Counted from the first letter of the stretch, positions 34,543 to 42,956 are shown. The stretch: 64,000 nt of DNA from Bacteroidales bacterium (GCA_017427885.1 JAFRRW010000011.1:496001-560000), one strand, 5' to 3'. The notes: generated from the sequence alone by a model not told the origin. Translations and numbers: made by a program.

Positions 34543-35988
34543 ATGGCAGAGAAATCCAAACTCGTCCCCAAGGGTATCGTGTGGCCGTTCGCGCTGCTCA
34601 CGGTGCTCTTTTTCGCTTGGGCTGTGCCCAACAACCTGACGGACACTATGCTGGCCGCCTTCAAGAGGATAATGAGCCTGTCGGATTCCAAGACGGCCTG
34701 GATACAGGTGGTCTGCTACTTGCTCGGATACGGCTGCTTCGCCATACCAGGGGCCATCTTCATCAAGCGGTACAGTTACAAGTCCGGCGTAATGCTGGGC
34801 CTGAGCCTGTACGCCCTGGGAACCTTCCTGTTCTATCCCGCCTCCAAGGTGGCCGTCGGCAACAACGCGGTGGGATATATCCTGTTCCTGTTCGCCATCC
34901 TGGTGCTGTTCGCCGGCCTTTCCATCCTGGAGACCTCGACTAACTCCTACGTGCTGGCCCTCGGGCCCGAGGACACCGCCACGCGGCGTCTCAACTTCGC
35001 CCAGTCGTTCAATCCCTTCGGCGCGATAACCGGCGTGGTCATCTCCCAGATATTCATACTGTCGCAACTCAACACGATGACTGCCTCGCAGAGGGCTGGC
35101 CTTTCCGAGACCGAACTGGCGGCCATCCAGATGGGGGAACTCAATTCCGTCACGACCACCTATATGATCCTCGGCGCGGTGATGCTGGTCATCCTCCTCG
35201 CCATCTTTCTCACGAGGATGCCGAACCTTAAGGAAGAGGGCGGACCGATGGACCTCAAGGGTTCGTTCAGGAGGTTGGTTAAGAATAAAAACTATGTCTG
35301 GGGCGTCGTGGCGCAGTTCTTTGACATCGGCGCACAGATAGCCGTATGGTCCTACGTGATCCGTTACGCGATGCAGAACCTGCACTTCGACAGCGTGATC
35401 GCCTCGCTCGGTCCGGACGCGCCCTCCGATGCCATCATTTCCGCCCTGCGGGGCGTCGAACCCCTTGCGGCAGGATTCTACAACATCTGCGACGCGGTCG
35501 GCCTGGACGCCCTGCTGCCCCGTACCGCCGAGCAGGCCGGAGCCACTTATTACATTATGTCCCTGGTGCTTTTCGTGCTGATGAGATTCGTGTGCACCTG
35601 GCTGATGAAGTGGTTCAATCCCAGGAAACTGCTTGCCACGATGGCCGGCCTCGGCGTCCTGTTCTGCCTGGGAACCGTGTTCGGAAGGGGACACTTCGGA
35701 GTATATTGCCTTATGTGCATCAGCGGCTGCCTCTCTCTTATGTTCCCCACCATCTACGGGCTGGGAGTGAACGGGCTTGGTGAAGACACAAAACTGGGAG
35801 GTTCCGGAATGGTGATGGCCATCGCCGGCGCCAGCGTGCTCACGCAGATAGAAGGCATACTTTCAGACCAGTCCGGCAGTATAGCGGTAGCCTATATGGT
35901 CCCCGCCATTGCATTCGCCATCATCCTTTATTATGCAGCCGTATTCTGCCGGAGGCAGGAGAAGGTAAAGCTGTTATCGCAGGACTAA
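34543..35988 (+). CDS. fucP: FucP-type sugar:proton symporter (MFS)
   Basis: A 481-aa inner-membrane transporter with 12 predicted helices. Family motifs: FFAWAVPNNLTDTM with the helix-1 Asp, and LETSTNSYVLALGPEDTATRRLNFAQSFNPFGA in helix 4 (two segments of one motif), which holds the sugar-binding Glu. An extra loop lies between helices 7 and 8 (about 285-330), as in Bacteroidota members. FucP takes up L-fucose and also D-arabinose or L-galactose in Escherichia coli; other relatives carry glucose or galactose. The stop codon overlaps that of the convergent ribulokinase gene by 4 bases. Confidence 0.85.
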   Translation: MAEKSKLVPKGIVWPFALLTVLFFAWAVPNNLTDTMLAAFKRIMSLSDSKTAWIQVVCYLLGYGCFAIPGAIFIKRYSYKSGVMLGLSLYALGTFLFYPASKVAVGNNAVGYILFLFAILVLFAGLSILETSTNSYVLALGPEDTATRRLNFAQSFNPFGAITGVVISQIFILSQLNTMTASQRAGLSETELAAIQMGELNSVTTTYMILGAVMLVILLAIFLTRMPNLKEEGGPMDLKGSFRRLVKNKNYVWGVVAQFFDIGAQIAVWSYVIRYAMQNLHFDSVIASLGPDAPSDAIISALRGVEPLAAGFYNICDAVGLDALLPRTAEQAGATYYIMSLVLFVLMRFVCTWLMKWFNPRKLLATMAGLGVLFCLGTVFGRGHFGVYCLMCISGCLSLMFPTIYGLGVNGLGEDTKLGGSGMVMAIAGASVLTQIEGILSDQSGSIAVAYMVPAIAFAIILYYAAVFCRRQEKVKLLSQD

Positions 35989-37544
35989 GCCAGCGCCTTG
36001 TAGAGGGCGTAGCGCCTGTCGTAGATTCCGTGACGGGCGGCGTCCGGCTCGTACAGGGCACAGATACCAGGCGTCATATGTTTCTGTGCCGTTTCCACGT
36101 CCGGATGGATCCCGGCCGCGACGGAGGCGAACATCGCAGCTCCGAGGGCGCAGGCGTTGTCCGAATCCAGCACCTTGATGGGCATTCCGAGTACGTCCGC
36201 CATCGTCTGCATCACAAATGGCGACTTGCGCGAGATCCCGCCCACGGCGATGATTTCTTCGATGGGAACTCCTTCCTGGATAAAACGCTCATTTATGGCC
36301 CTGGAGCCGAAGGCGGTGGCTTCCACCAATGATTTGAAGACCATTCCGGGAGTCGTTCCCAGCGTCAGTCCGGAGATAAGGCCTTTCACGCGGGGGTCGG
36401 CGTCAGGGGTGCGCCTTCCGTTCATCCAGTCAAGCGAAACGGGGTCGTCCATGGTCAGAGGCAGTTTCTCCGCCTCGGCAGTGAGTTCCGGTATGCCCTT
36501 GCCGGTGAAACGGGAGAACCAGGCGTAGATGTCCCCGAAAGCCGACTGTCCGGCCTCGAAACCAATTTTTCCCGGGACCACGGAACCGTCCACCTGGCCG
36601 CATATCCCTTTCAGAAGACGGTCTCCGACCTCCTCATAGGTGGCGATGGCGATATCGCAGGTCGAGGTCCCCATAACCTTTACAAGGTTCCCGGGCGTTA
36701 TGCCCGCTCCCACTGCACCGACGTGGCAGTCGATGGCTCCGACGCCCACGGCGATTCCTTCCGGAAGGCCGAGCCTTTCAGCCCATTCCCGTGTCAGCCC
36801 TCCGACTTTCCTGTCGCAGGTGACGGTGTCCCTGAAAAGATGACCCTTGAATATATCCAGTTCAGGATCGACCTCGTGCAGGAATCCTTCAGTGGGAAGA
36901 CCGCCCCATTTCGCATTCCACATCGCCTTGTGGCCGGCGATGCAGCGGCTCCTTGCCATCGTCCCGGGATCGGTGTTGCCGGTCAGGAGCCCGGCGATCC
37001 AGTCTCCGTGTTCGACCCAGGACCAGACGTCCTCCTTCAACTCCGGCGAGGATTTCAGGCAGTGCAGCATCTTGGCCCAGACCCATTCGCAGGAATAGGT
37101 CCCTCCGCTGAAAGAGGTATAGTCGGGGCAATTGGAATGGGCGACCTCGTTGATCCGGTCCGCTTCGGCGATGGCCGTGTGGTCCTTCCAGAGGATGAAC
37201 ATCGCGTCAGGGTTGTCCCTGTACTTGTCAAGAAGCGCCAGGGGAGTCCCCTTCCTGTCCGTCAGCACAGGTGTGGAAGCCGTGGTGTCGAAGGCCAGGC
37301 CAACTACGTCCCGGGCGGCGTCACCGGCACCCGCAAGTGTGTTCCTGACACATTTTTCAAGGGATTCGATATAATCCAGGGGGTGCTGGCGGTACCTGCC
37401 TTCTGCGGCGTCGCTGAAGAGCTGCGCTTTCCAACGGGGATATTCCACAGTTGCAGTGGAAACCTCTTTCCCGCTGACCGCATCCACGGCCACGCAACGA
37501 ACGGAATCACTCCCGAAATCGATTCCGAGAACGATTTTTCCCAT
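35985..37544 (-). CDS. araB: Ribulokinase
   Basis: A 519-aa FGGY-family kinase that phosphorylates ribulose. N-terminal phosphate loop IDFGSDSVRCVAVD; AFDTTASTPVLTD and the FGGY signatures KVMGTSTCDIAI and IIAVGGISRKSPF are visible; GAIDCHVGAVGAG fits AraB. It ends tail-to-tail over fucP. An unknown membrane-anchored protein is encoded 3 bases upstream in the same operon. No araA or araD is in the window. Whether the natural substrate is L- or D-ribulose cannot be told from sequence. Confidence 0.87.
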   Translation of the reverse strand: MGKIVLGIDFGSDSVRCVAVDAVSGKEVSTATVEYPRWKAQLFSDAAEGRYRQHPLDYIESLEKCVRNTLAGAGDAARDVVGLAFDTTASTPVLTDRKGTPLALLDKYRDNPDAMFILWKDHTAIAEADRINEVAHSNCPDYTSFSGGTYSCEWVWAKMLHCLKSSPELKEDVWSWVEHGDWIAGLLTGNTDPGTMARSRCIAGHKAMWNAKWGGLPTEGFLHEVDPELDIFKGHLFRDTVTCDRKVGGLTREWAERLGLPEGIAVGVGAIDCHVGAVGAGITPGNLVKVMGTSTCDIAIATYEEVGDRLLKGICGQVDGSVVPGKIGFEAGQSAFGDIYAWFSRFTGKGIPELTAEAEKLPLTMDDPVSLDWMNGRRTPDADPRVKGLISGLTLGTTPGMVFKSLVEATAFGSRAINERFIQEGVPIEEIIAVGGISRKSPFVMQTMADVLGMPIKVLDSDNACALGAAMFASVAAGIHPDVETAQKHMTPGICALYEPDAARHGIYDRRYALYKALA

Positions 37545-37547
37545 CTG

Positions 37548-38264
37548 CTAAAGGTCGTCTATCGGGTTCCTGCCCAACGTGCCCGTGGAACCCGTCTGGA
37601 CCAGGTTCGAGTAATTCAGGATCACGTGCCACGAGGTCTGGTCCTTCACGTCGGCGTCCAGGGTGATGGTGCCGTTGGGAAGATTGTAGACGGCCAGGTT
37701 GTTGTTTGTCGAAGTCTTCGGTTCGATGCCGTATTTCTGTGTCAGGGAAGCCTGAAGGTCGTCATACGACTTTTCGAGGGTGTTCCAGTCGGTTATGACA
37801 GGGAAATCCACACGGACCTCCTTGACTGGATTGTTTCCGAGAGGTGTCACCTTGCAGCCGCTGTATCCTGCGAACTCTCCGATGTAGGTGCCGTTCCCGG
37901 CGCTCCTGAATCCGGCCTTCACCAGTTCGTTTCCGAACGACGAAAGCGAGCCCGTGATGGGAACTCCCTTGAAGGTGAGGGGGGAGGAAGAGGTCGTGGA
38001 AGGAGTGGTGGACGGAACGTTTTCGGTCGTCGTCGCCTCTTTGTCCTTGCCAATGCCAAGTTCCTTTTCAAGTTCGGCGGAAATGTCCTTAAGGGTCTTG
38101 TCGCCGCCATTGTCTTTAGGAGAGAACCATCCTCCCGAATCCTCGGAAGAAGATCCTCCCATCCCGCCCGGGAGGGTGATAACGCTGCCCATCTGACTGG
38201 TGCAGAGTCTTAAAAGCAGGTACAGGACCACGAGGGCCGCCAGTAACTTAACGATTCTTTTCAT
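37548..38264 (-). CDS. Membrane-anchored protein of unknown function, upstream of araB
   Basis: A 238-aa protein with one N-terminal membrane helix (VKLLAALVVLYLLLRLC). A low-complexity Ser/Gly/Thr region runs to about residue 95 (TTTENVPSTTPSTTSSS). The C-terminal domain (FKGVPITGSLSSFGNELVKA, GEFAGYSGCKVTPL, LTQKYG) resembles a domain repeated in many Bacteroidota hypothetical proteins. No catalytic motif is visible. Three bases separate it from araB, but a sugar-related role is not supported by its sequence. The -7 box is at 38288-38295. Confidence 0.65.
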   Translation of the reverse strand: MKRIVKLLAALVVLYLLLRLCTSQMGSVITLPGGMGGSSSEDSGGWFSPKDNGGDKTLKDISAELEKELGIGKDKEATTTENVPSTTPSTTSSSPLTFKGVPITGSLSSFGNELVKAGFRSAGNGTYIGEFAGYSGCKVTPLGNNPVKEVRVDFPVITDWNTLEKSYDDLQASLTQKYGIEPKTSTNNNLAVYNLPNGTITLDADVKDQTSWHVILNYSNLVQTGSTGTLGRNPIDDL

Positions 38265-38287
38265 GGCAGATAGTTTTCCAATCTTCG

Positions 38288-38295
38288 CAAATATA
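38288..38295 (-). promoter_or_regulatory. -7 box of the unknown gene-araB operon
   Basis: TATATTTG on the minus strand, 23 bases before the ATG at 38264. No -33 element at the usual spacing. Confidence 0.5.
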
Positions 38296-38313
38296 AGGAA
38301 TTAAAGCAAATAA

Positions 38314-39252
38314 TCAGTCGTACCCGACCACTGCTTTTATCAGTTTGTATTTGCTGACGGCATCGCTCCTGACAGTGCCGTGCGACTTGGTTATGGTATT
38401 ATAGGCAAGGTATCTTTCCCCATTGATGGTGATGAATCCCGGGGCAACGAGCGCCCAGAGTTCCCCGGGTTCGATCCAACGGTTGAGGTCGCAGGGGATT
38501 TCCTTATCGTAAAGACCATCGGTGACGAAGGTCTTGATATAACACTCGGCGTGGTCCCCGTCGTAATCGTTGAGATAAGTGGGGAACAGGACATCGTGCC
38601 TCTCGTCTGTCTTGCACGTCGCCGAATTGTACAGGAAGTCCCCAGGGAGGAGCTTGAAATCGGAAACAGGCTCTCCGTCAAGGGTGAATTCGGCCACGGC
38701 TACCCTTCTGTTCCTTCCTTCCTCCAGATTAATGCGTGTATACAGCCTGAGCCGTCCGCTCCTTTCGATCATTACATTCTGTGTATCGAACACTTCGGCG
38801 GAAAGCACCTTTTTCTCGTCGAAGGTCAGGCCGTCCCTGGATTTCCACAGGCACAGGTTATGTCTGCCGTCGACCAGGATGTTGCCGACCATCCTGAACG
38901 GCCGGTCCCTGTCGTCAACCAGGAAGACGGTCTGTTCGACGATCGTGTCCATCACCTTTCCCTTGAATTCATAGGAAAAGCCATCGGTCGATTCGGCATA
39001 GTAAAGATTCTGGTCCCAGTCACTCCCGTCTCCCTTTTCCTTGATGGCGGAGAAGTACATCCGGTAAGTCCCGTCAGGAAGCTGTATGATGTTAAAATAA
39101 TTGATAAGCTCCATACCCACAGCCTCATTGCTCATTATCTCTATGGGCGCTTCGGGAAAACTGACGGAGGAAATGTCCTTCAACTCCTGCCGGCAACCGG
39201 ACGACAGTATGGCGGTCATGAGGGAAATAGCAAGGGCGAGAGTGTTCTTCAT
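38314..39252 (-). CDS. Propeller-type lipoprotein of unknown function
   Basis: A 312-aa lipoprotein (lipobox LSSGC, Cys20). Repeated motifs of the form LPDGTYRMYFSA, LYYAESTDGFSYEF and LCLWKSRDGLTFDEK suggest a five-bladed beta-propeller like those of GH43, GH32 or GH130 enzymes. The catalytic acids of those families could not be placed, so it may be a carbohydrate-binding or inactive relative. It stands alone, 49 bases from the next gene, with no clear -7 box. Confidence 0.55.
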   Translation of the reverse strand: MKNTLALAISLMTAILSSGCRQELKDISSVSFPEAPIEIMSNEAVGMELINYFNIIQLPDGTYRMYFSAIKEKGDGSDWDQNLYYAESTDGFSYEFKGKVMDTIVEQTVFLVDDRDRPFRMVGNILVDGRHNLCLWKSRDGLTFDEKKVLSAEVFDTQNVMIERSGRLRLYTRINLEEGRNRRVAVAEFTLDGEPVSDFKLLPGDFLYNSATCKTDERHDVLFPTYLNDYDGDHAECYIKTFVTDGLYDKEIPCDLNRWIEPGELWALVAPGFITINGERYLAYNTITKSHGTVRSDAVSKYKLIKAVVGYD

Positions 39253-39310
39253 ATAGTGTTCTATTGGAATTACAAGATACGCATAATCAAGGACTATACT
39301 ATAAAGGTCA

Positions 39311-39341
39311 TAATAAAACCGGGGCGAAAAACCCCAGTTTT
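39311..39341 (-). terminator. Orphan minus-strand terminator
   Basis: AAAACTGGGG / CCCCGGTTTT stem (one mismatch) with a 7-base loop, followed by ATTAT on the minus strand. It would stop transcripts coming from the tRNA-Gly side, but no supported minus-strand gene lies between. Confidence 0.6.
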
Positions 39342-39623
39342 CGAAAGTCTAACATTATTTGATGAAAGGGTTCTCTGCGATTTAGCCCTTGTTTAAGGAA
39401 AAAAGGATAGTACTATCCATATCGCTGTCAGCGTTATAGGCAATTATGTCCTCGGGTTTGAGTTCCAGCATTTAACAAACCGGCGGGATATGTTGGTTTT
39501 GTGTCTTTATGGCCATATATGTCGTGTTTTTGATTAGGTAAAGTCCTGCCCCATAGGTGTAATCTCATGCAAAAGAAGGGTTTTTCTTGTAAAATAGATA
39601 ATGAATCCTTATTGCGAACGCAG

Positions 39624-39645
39624 GGAAAACAAGACTCAAACTCGC
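39624..39645 (-). repeat. Degenerate copy of the tRNA-Gly 3' end (candidate att site)
   Basis: Twenty of 22 bases match 40526-40547, the T-arm and 3' acceptor strand of tRNA-Gly, in the same orientation; both differences are G to A on the plus strand. No 5' half of a tRNA is present here. This is the signature of a tyrosine-recombinase attachment site. Confidence 0.65.
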
Positions 39646-39670
39646 TCCCTAGAAAATCTCTTTGTATCAG

Positions 39671-39685
39671 TTCTCTAGTAGAGAA
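39671..39685. repeat. Palindrome next to the candidate att site
   Basis: TTCTCTA G TAGAGAA, perfect 7-bp arms around one base, 26 bases inside the island edge. It could be a protein-binding site for a recombinase or regulator. Confidence 0.4.
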
Positions 39686-39812
39686 AGAATGCCTTGCCAC
39701 AAACAATGCTGACAAATAGTAGGCAAAAAGAGTCAAAAAGTTATACGGGTCCGATAATAAAAACATAATGCGGTTTTTTACACGATTTAATTAGTATATG
39801 AATAGAAGATAT

Positions 39813-39820
39813 TATCTTTG
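39813..39820 (+). promoter_or_regulatory. -7 box of the island lipoprotein gene
   Basis: TATCTTTG, 22 bases before the ATG at 39843. The -33 region is AT-rich but lacks a clear TTG. Confidence 0.5.
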
Positions 39821-39842
39821 TACAAACATAGCCGTTATTGAT

Positions 39843-40355
39843 ATGAAAAGAGCCTCTTTAATACCTTTGCTTTTCGCATTCATTTCGTGTGCCCCCGCAA
39901 TGTATAATCTTTCTACGTCAAAGGACATCCCATCTAGTCTTTTGAGTGAAAAGGAAATCTTGGTACTTACTCCGTCAGATGGTATAAGCGACGGGGCGAT
40001 AGTTAGCGGTTCTGGTTCTAAACTGGCGAGTAAGGTCTATTACTACCTCAACACGAAAGATTGTGAGGTTGTATTAGATGAGGACCATAATACCATTAAA
40101 AAGATTGATGAGTCCGAACTTCAAAAATATGATTATGTGGTAGTTCCCGCAATCGTGAGTTGGGAGGACAATGCGACTGCTTGGTCGGGGAAACCTGACA
40201 AATTAGTGTTTTCAATCGAGATTTACGATAAAGACAAAAAGAAGGTTGCTTCCGGAAACATTGATGCAAAGAGTACCAACACTACTATTGTAGAAAACGA
40301 CCCATCTGAATTGATAGATAAGCCGCTATCGGAGTTTATCAACAAACTCTTTTGA
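39843..40355 (+). CDS. DUF4823-like lipoprotein
   Basis: A 170-aa lipoprotein (MKRASLIPLLFAFISC, Cys16). The conserved block YDYVVVPAIVSWEDNATAWSG followed by KPDKLVFSIEIYDKDKKK matches my memory of DUF4823, a family known mainly from Proteobacteria. Function is unknown. The start at 39843 sits behind the -7 box. Codon use is AT-rich (TTA, AAA, AAT, AGA), unlike every neighbour, and it lies between direct repeats of tRNA-Gly, so it was probably acquired. Confidence 0.7.
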   Translation: MKRASLIPLLFAFISCAPAMYNLSTSKDIPSSLLSEKEILVLTPSDGISDGAIVSGSGSKLASKVYYYLNTKDCEVVLDEDHNTIKKIDESELQKYDYVVVPAIVSWEDNATAWSGKPDKLVFSIEIYDKDKKKVASGNIDAKSTNTTIVENDPSELIDKPLSEFINKLF

Positions 40356-40384
40356 TAAAATAGAAAGCTATTGAAATAGTTATG

Positions 40385-40418
40385 ACCTTGCTCATATAAT
40401 GGGCAGGGTTTATTATTT
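40385..40418 (+). terminator. Terminator of the island lipoprotein gene
   Basis: An 11-bp stem with three G-U pairs (ACCTTGCTCAT / ATGGGCAGGGT, loop ATA) followed by TTATTATTT, starting 30 bases after the stop codon. Confidence 0.6.
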
Positions 40419-40471
40419 GTTTCCAAATCCATCCTTGTCGCAACAAGATCTCTTTGACACAAAAATGAAAC

Positions 40472-40506
40472 AAAATAAAAATGCCTCCCAGGCATCTGGA
40501 AGGCAT
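40472..40506 (-). terminator. Terminator of tRNA-Gly
   Basis: On the minus strand a 10-bp stem ATGCCTTCCA / TGGGAGGCAT (one G-U) with a 6-base loop, then TTTTTATTTT. It begins 17 bases after the tRNA and lies inside the island. Confidence 0.85.
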
Positions 40507-40522
40507 CTTTTTGCTTGCTTTG

Positions 40523-40592
<70 letters not shown>

Positions 40593-40595
<3 letters not shown>

Positions 40596-40615
40596 GAAAA
40601 TCGAAGATTTTCGCG
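40593..40615. repeat. Palindrome overlapping the tRNA-Gly 5' end
   Basis: CGCGAAAATC and GATTTTCGCG form a perfect 10-bp stem with a 3-base loop. It includes the first three bases of the tRNA, so in the precursor it would compete with the acceptor stem. A second inverted repeat, GAAGAAAAA / TTTTTCTTC, lies at 40636-40656. Confidence 0.55.
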
Positions 40616-40695
40616 CTAATTTTGGCTTAGGCTCGGAAGAAAAAAACTTTTTCTTCACTCGCCTTGCACAAAATTTCCGCAAAGTTCTTCGTGGG

Positions 40696-40711
40696 CCGTC
40701 TGCGGAGACGG
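40696..40711 (-). other. 5' leader hairpin of the tRNA-Gly transcript
   Basis: CCGTCT CCGC AGACGG on the minus strand, a perfect 6-bp stem that starts 5 bases after the -7 box. Confidence 0.55.
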
Positions 40712-40716
40712 GACTG

Positions 40717-40747
40717 CAAATGTACTATAAAAAATAAGACTTGCAAA
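40717..40747 (-). promoter_or_regulatory. Promoter of tRNA-Gly
   Basis: On the minus strand -33 TTTG (40744-40747), a 19-base spacer and -7 box TACATTTG (40717-40724). It predicts a leader of about 115 bases before the tRNA. The stretch 40596-40829 holds no gene apart from this leader. Confidence 0.65.
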
Positions 40748-40829
40748 ATTTTTTTCTTTGTTTCCATAAACAGATATCCCGGGCCGCCGTCTGGCAGTCC
40801 GGGATAATCAGTTCAAAGGAGGCCGTTTG

Positions 40830-42170
40830 TCAGAAATCCAGGCTGTAACCGGGACGATAGTCGTAATGGAGCAGCTTGGTGGCCTCCGGATCGTCCATGA
40901 ATTTCTGTACGATGGGGTTCCAGACGACCGGGCGGCCGAGTTCCATTGCGATGTTGCCGAGGTTGCAGACGGTGCAGGAGGAATGGCCGATCTCGACGGG
41001 CACATTGGGATCGATCCTGGACCTGATGGATTCGATGAACTTGCGGTGGTGTCCGACCTTGGTCTCGTAGGGAACGGAGCCGTCGTCCTTCGCGGAAGCC
41101 ATGTCCCAGCGCTTGTCGGAGGCCTCGAAGATGCCGCGGCAGACCCTGATCCACCCCTTGTCTCCATAGATCTTGACGCCCGGGGTGCCGTCGTCGAACG
41201 GTTCCTCGGAAACTATTATGCCATTGTCATATTTATAAGTGAGGTGGTCATAGAAGCTGTATCCGGGAGGGATGATCTCGACAGGACCGGAGAGGTCCTT
41301 GCCTATGGACCACTGGGCGATGTCGAACATATGTGCGCCCCAGTCGGTCATAAGGCCGCCGCCGCTGACCTTGTACCAGCGCCAGGCGCCCCAGAGCTGC
41401 TCATCCTTTTCGGGGGTGATGATCGGGTCGAGGTCGGAGTGGTAACGGACGGTCGTGGGCAGGGGGCCGAGCCATTTATCCCAGTTGAGGCCTGCGGGAA
41501 CCTCCATATAAGGCAGGTTGTTCGGGGCGGGCGCTCCGGTGACGGGATTGACGTTGTTGCGTCCCACATACACCTTGACCATGCGGATGGCGCCGAGTTC
41601 ACCCTCGCGGGCGAGGGTGGCTGCGTGGAAGAATTCCTCGCTGGAGCGCTGCTGGCTGCCGACCTGGAGGATGCGGTTGTATTTGCGGACCGCCTTCACC
41701 AGCTGCTGTCCCTCATAGATCGTGAGGGTGAGGGGTTTTTCCAGATATATGTCCTTTCCCGCCTTGCAGGCCGCTATGGCTATGATCGCGTGCTGGTGGT
41801 CGGGTGTGGCGATGACGACCGCGTCGATGTCGGGACGGGCCAGGAGGTCCTGATAGTCCTCATATACATCCACCTTTACTTTCTTCTCCCCTTTCTTCGA
41901 ATAGTAATTGATTACCCTCCGCACGAAACGGTCCCTCTTGATGTCGTACACGTCGCATCCTGCGACCACGCGTACATCGTCCATCGAAATGAAACCGTTG
42001 AGGAGGTTCATCGCCTGCTGTCCGAGGCCTATGAAACCGAGGGTGATCTTGTCGCTTGCAGCTTTGCGGGGTTTTGCCGCAGGAGAGGCTACCGCATGTG
42101 CCAGGGATGAGGGAAGGATGAGACCTGCCGCTCCCAGGGCCGATGTTTTGAGGAAATCTCTTCTTTGCAT
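40830..42170 (-). CDS. Gfo/Idh/MocA-family oxidoreductase, exported
   Basis: A 446-aa NAD(P)-binding oxidoreductase. The N-terminus MQRRDFLKTSALGAAGLIL is a twin-arginine-like signal. The Rossmann motif is LGFIGLGQQAMNLL near residues 43-56. DAVVIATPDHQHAIIA and DIYLEKPLTLT carry the conserved Asp-His and EKP lysine. GGGLMTDWGAHMFDIAQW is typical of the C-terminal sheet domain. Such exported members in Bacteroidota have mostly unknown sugar substrates. It is a single-gene unit, divergent from the Hdr-like cluster, with no clean -7 box. Confidence 0.85.
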   Translation of the reverse strand: MQRRDFLKTSALGAAGLILPSSLAHAVASPAAKPRKAASDKITLGFIGLGQQAMNLLNGFISMDDVRVVAGCDVYDIKRDRFVRRVINYYSKKGEKKVKVDVYEDYQDLLARPDIDAVVIATPDHQHAIIAIAACKAGKDIYLEKPLTLTIYEGQQLVKAVRKYNRILQVGSQQRSSEEFFHAATLAREGELGAIRMVKVYVGRNNVNPVTGAPAPNNLPYMEVPAGLNWDKWLGPLPTTVRYHSDLDPIITPEKDEQLWGAWRWYKVSGGGLMTDWGAHMFDIAQWSIGKDLSGPVEIIPPGYSFYDHLTYKYDNGIIVSEEPFDDGTPGVKIYGDKGWIRVCRGIFEASDKRWDMASAKDDGSVPYETKVGHHRKFIESIRSRIDPNVPVEIGHSSCTVCNLGNIAMELGRPVVWNPIVQKFMDDPEATKLLHYDYRPGYSLDF

Positions 42171-42216
42171 AATTATGTGGGATTGACAAATGTTTCACGA
42201 AGATACTGAAAATTTT

Positions 42217-42224
42217 TATATTTG
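42217..42224 (+). promoter_or_regulatory. -7 box of the Hdr-like operon
   Basis: TATATTTG, with GTTTC 20 bases upstream in place of a perfect -33. Transcription would begin near 42229. Confidence 0.55.
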
Positions 42225-42257
42225 TGGTGACGACTAATGCCAAAAACCTGTTCCCTT

Positions 42258-42956
42258 ATGGGCAAACTTTATGATATGCTTATGCAGGACTATCGGCTTC
42301 GCGAGGGGCTGAACGCCTGCATCAATTGCGGAACCTGCACCGCGGTATGCCCTGCCGCCGAATTCTACCGCTATGACCCCCGCCGGATAGTGGATGTCGT
42401 TCAGAGCCAAGATGACTCAAAAATAGAGGAACTCCTCAAGGGGGATGTCATATGGTATTGCGGCGAATGCATGAGTTGCGTGACGCGCTGTCCAAGGAAG
42501 AACGGTCCGGGCCTTGTCATAATGGCCCTGAGGTCCCTCTCCATTGACCTCGGTTATTTCATCGAATCTGAAAAAGGCCGCCAGCAATATCTTCTCTCCA
42601 AAGACCTTTGCGGCAATGTCTTGAACTACGGCTACTGCGTATATCCTCGTGAATTCGATTATAAATCCCACCCTGAGGCAGGACCTGTCTGGGAGTGGGA
42701 GGAAAAACACTTGGAGGACGTGTTCGAGAGGCTGGGGGCCAACCTGGACGGAGACGGCCCCGGAGCCATGAGGAAGATACCCGACGAGGACCTTGCGCAA
42801 CTTAAGAGGATATTCGACATAACCGGGGCCACGAAGAGGATGGAATCGGTGAGGGAGGCGGGTAGGAAGAAAGCCGAGGAACTCGGTCTGACCGAGGAGG
42901 AGTTCTGCACCTTACTTTATGAACAATCCAGCCCAAGACACCTGAACGGACAATGA
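42258..42956 (+). CDS. HdrC-like 4Fe-4S protein
   Basis: A 232-aa protein with two ferredoxin-type clusters: CINCGTCTAVCP (Cys21, 24, 27, 31) and CGECMSCVTRCP (Cys68, 71, 74, 78). The last cysteine of each motif is followed by Pro, as in HdrC. The remaining 150 residues are helical and charged. An ATG at 42237 is in frame but lies 8 bases from the predicted transcript start; MGKLYDML at 42258 is preferred. It is the first of five overlapping or adjacent genes and would pass electrons between the HdrB-like and membrane subunits. Confidence 0.85.
   Translation: MGKLYDMLMQDYRLREGLNACINCGTCTAVCPAAEFYRYDPRRIVDVVQSQDDSKIEELLKGDVIWYCGECMSCVTRCPRKNGPGLVIMALRSLSIDLGYFIESEKGRQQYLLSKDLCGNVLNYGYCVYPREFDYKSHPEAGPVWEWEEKHLEDVFERLGANLDGDGPGAMRKIPDEDLAQLKRIFDITGATKRMESVREAGRKKAEELGLTEEEFCTLLYEQSSPRHLNGQ

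Larger units (their letters stand above)
39253..39842. other. 590-base AT-rich stretch without a supported gene
   Basis: Holds a minus-strand terminator (39311-39341), a degenerate copy of the tRNA-Gly 3' end (39624-39645), a 7-bp palindrome (39671-39685) and the -7 box of the lipoprotein gene (39813-39820). A 110-codon minus-strand frame (39434-39766) runs through the tRNA fragment and shows no domain. The composition is visibly more AT-rich than the flanks. Confidence 0.6.

Noticed and set aside
34210-35694. 494-codon minus-strand frame rich in His, Gln and Gly
   Set aside because: Antisense to fucP and its upstream gene; low-complexity composition and no domain.
36723-38213. 496-codon plus-strand frame
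   Set aside because: Runs antisense across both araB and the unknown gene; no start signal and no recognisable domain.
39434-39766. 110-codon minus-strand frame in the AT-rich region
   Set aside because: It translates the tRNA-Gly remnant (GSEFESCFP) and shows no domain, no -7 box and no conserved start.
40827-42110. 427-codon plus-strand frame
   Set aside because: Antisense to the Gfo/Idh/MocA gene, which has all family motifs.
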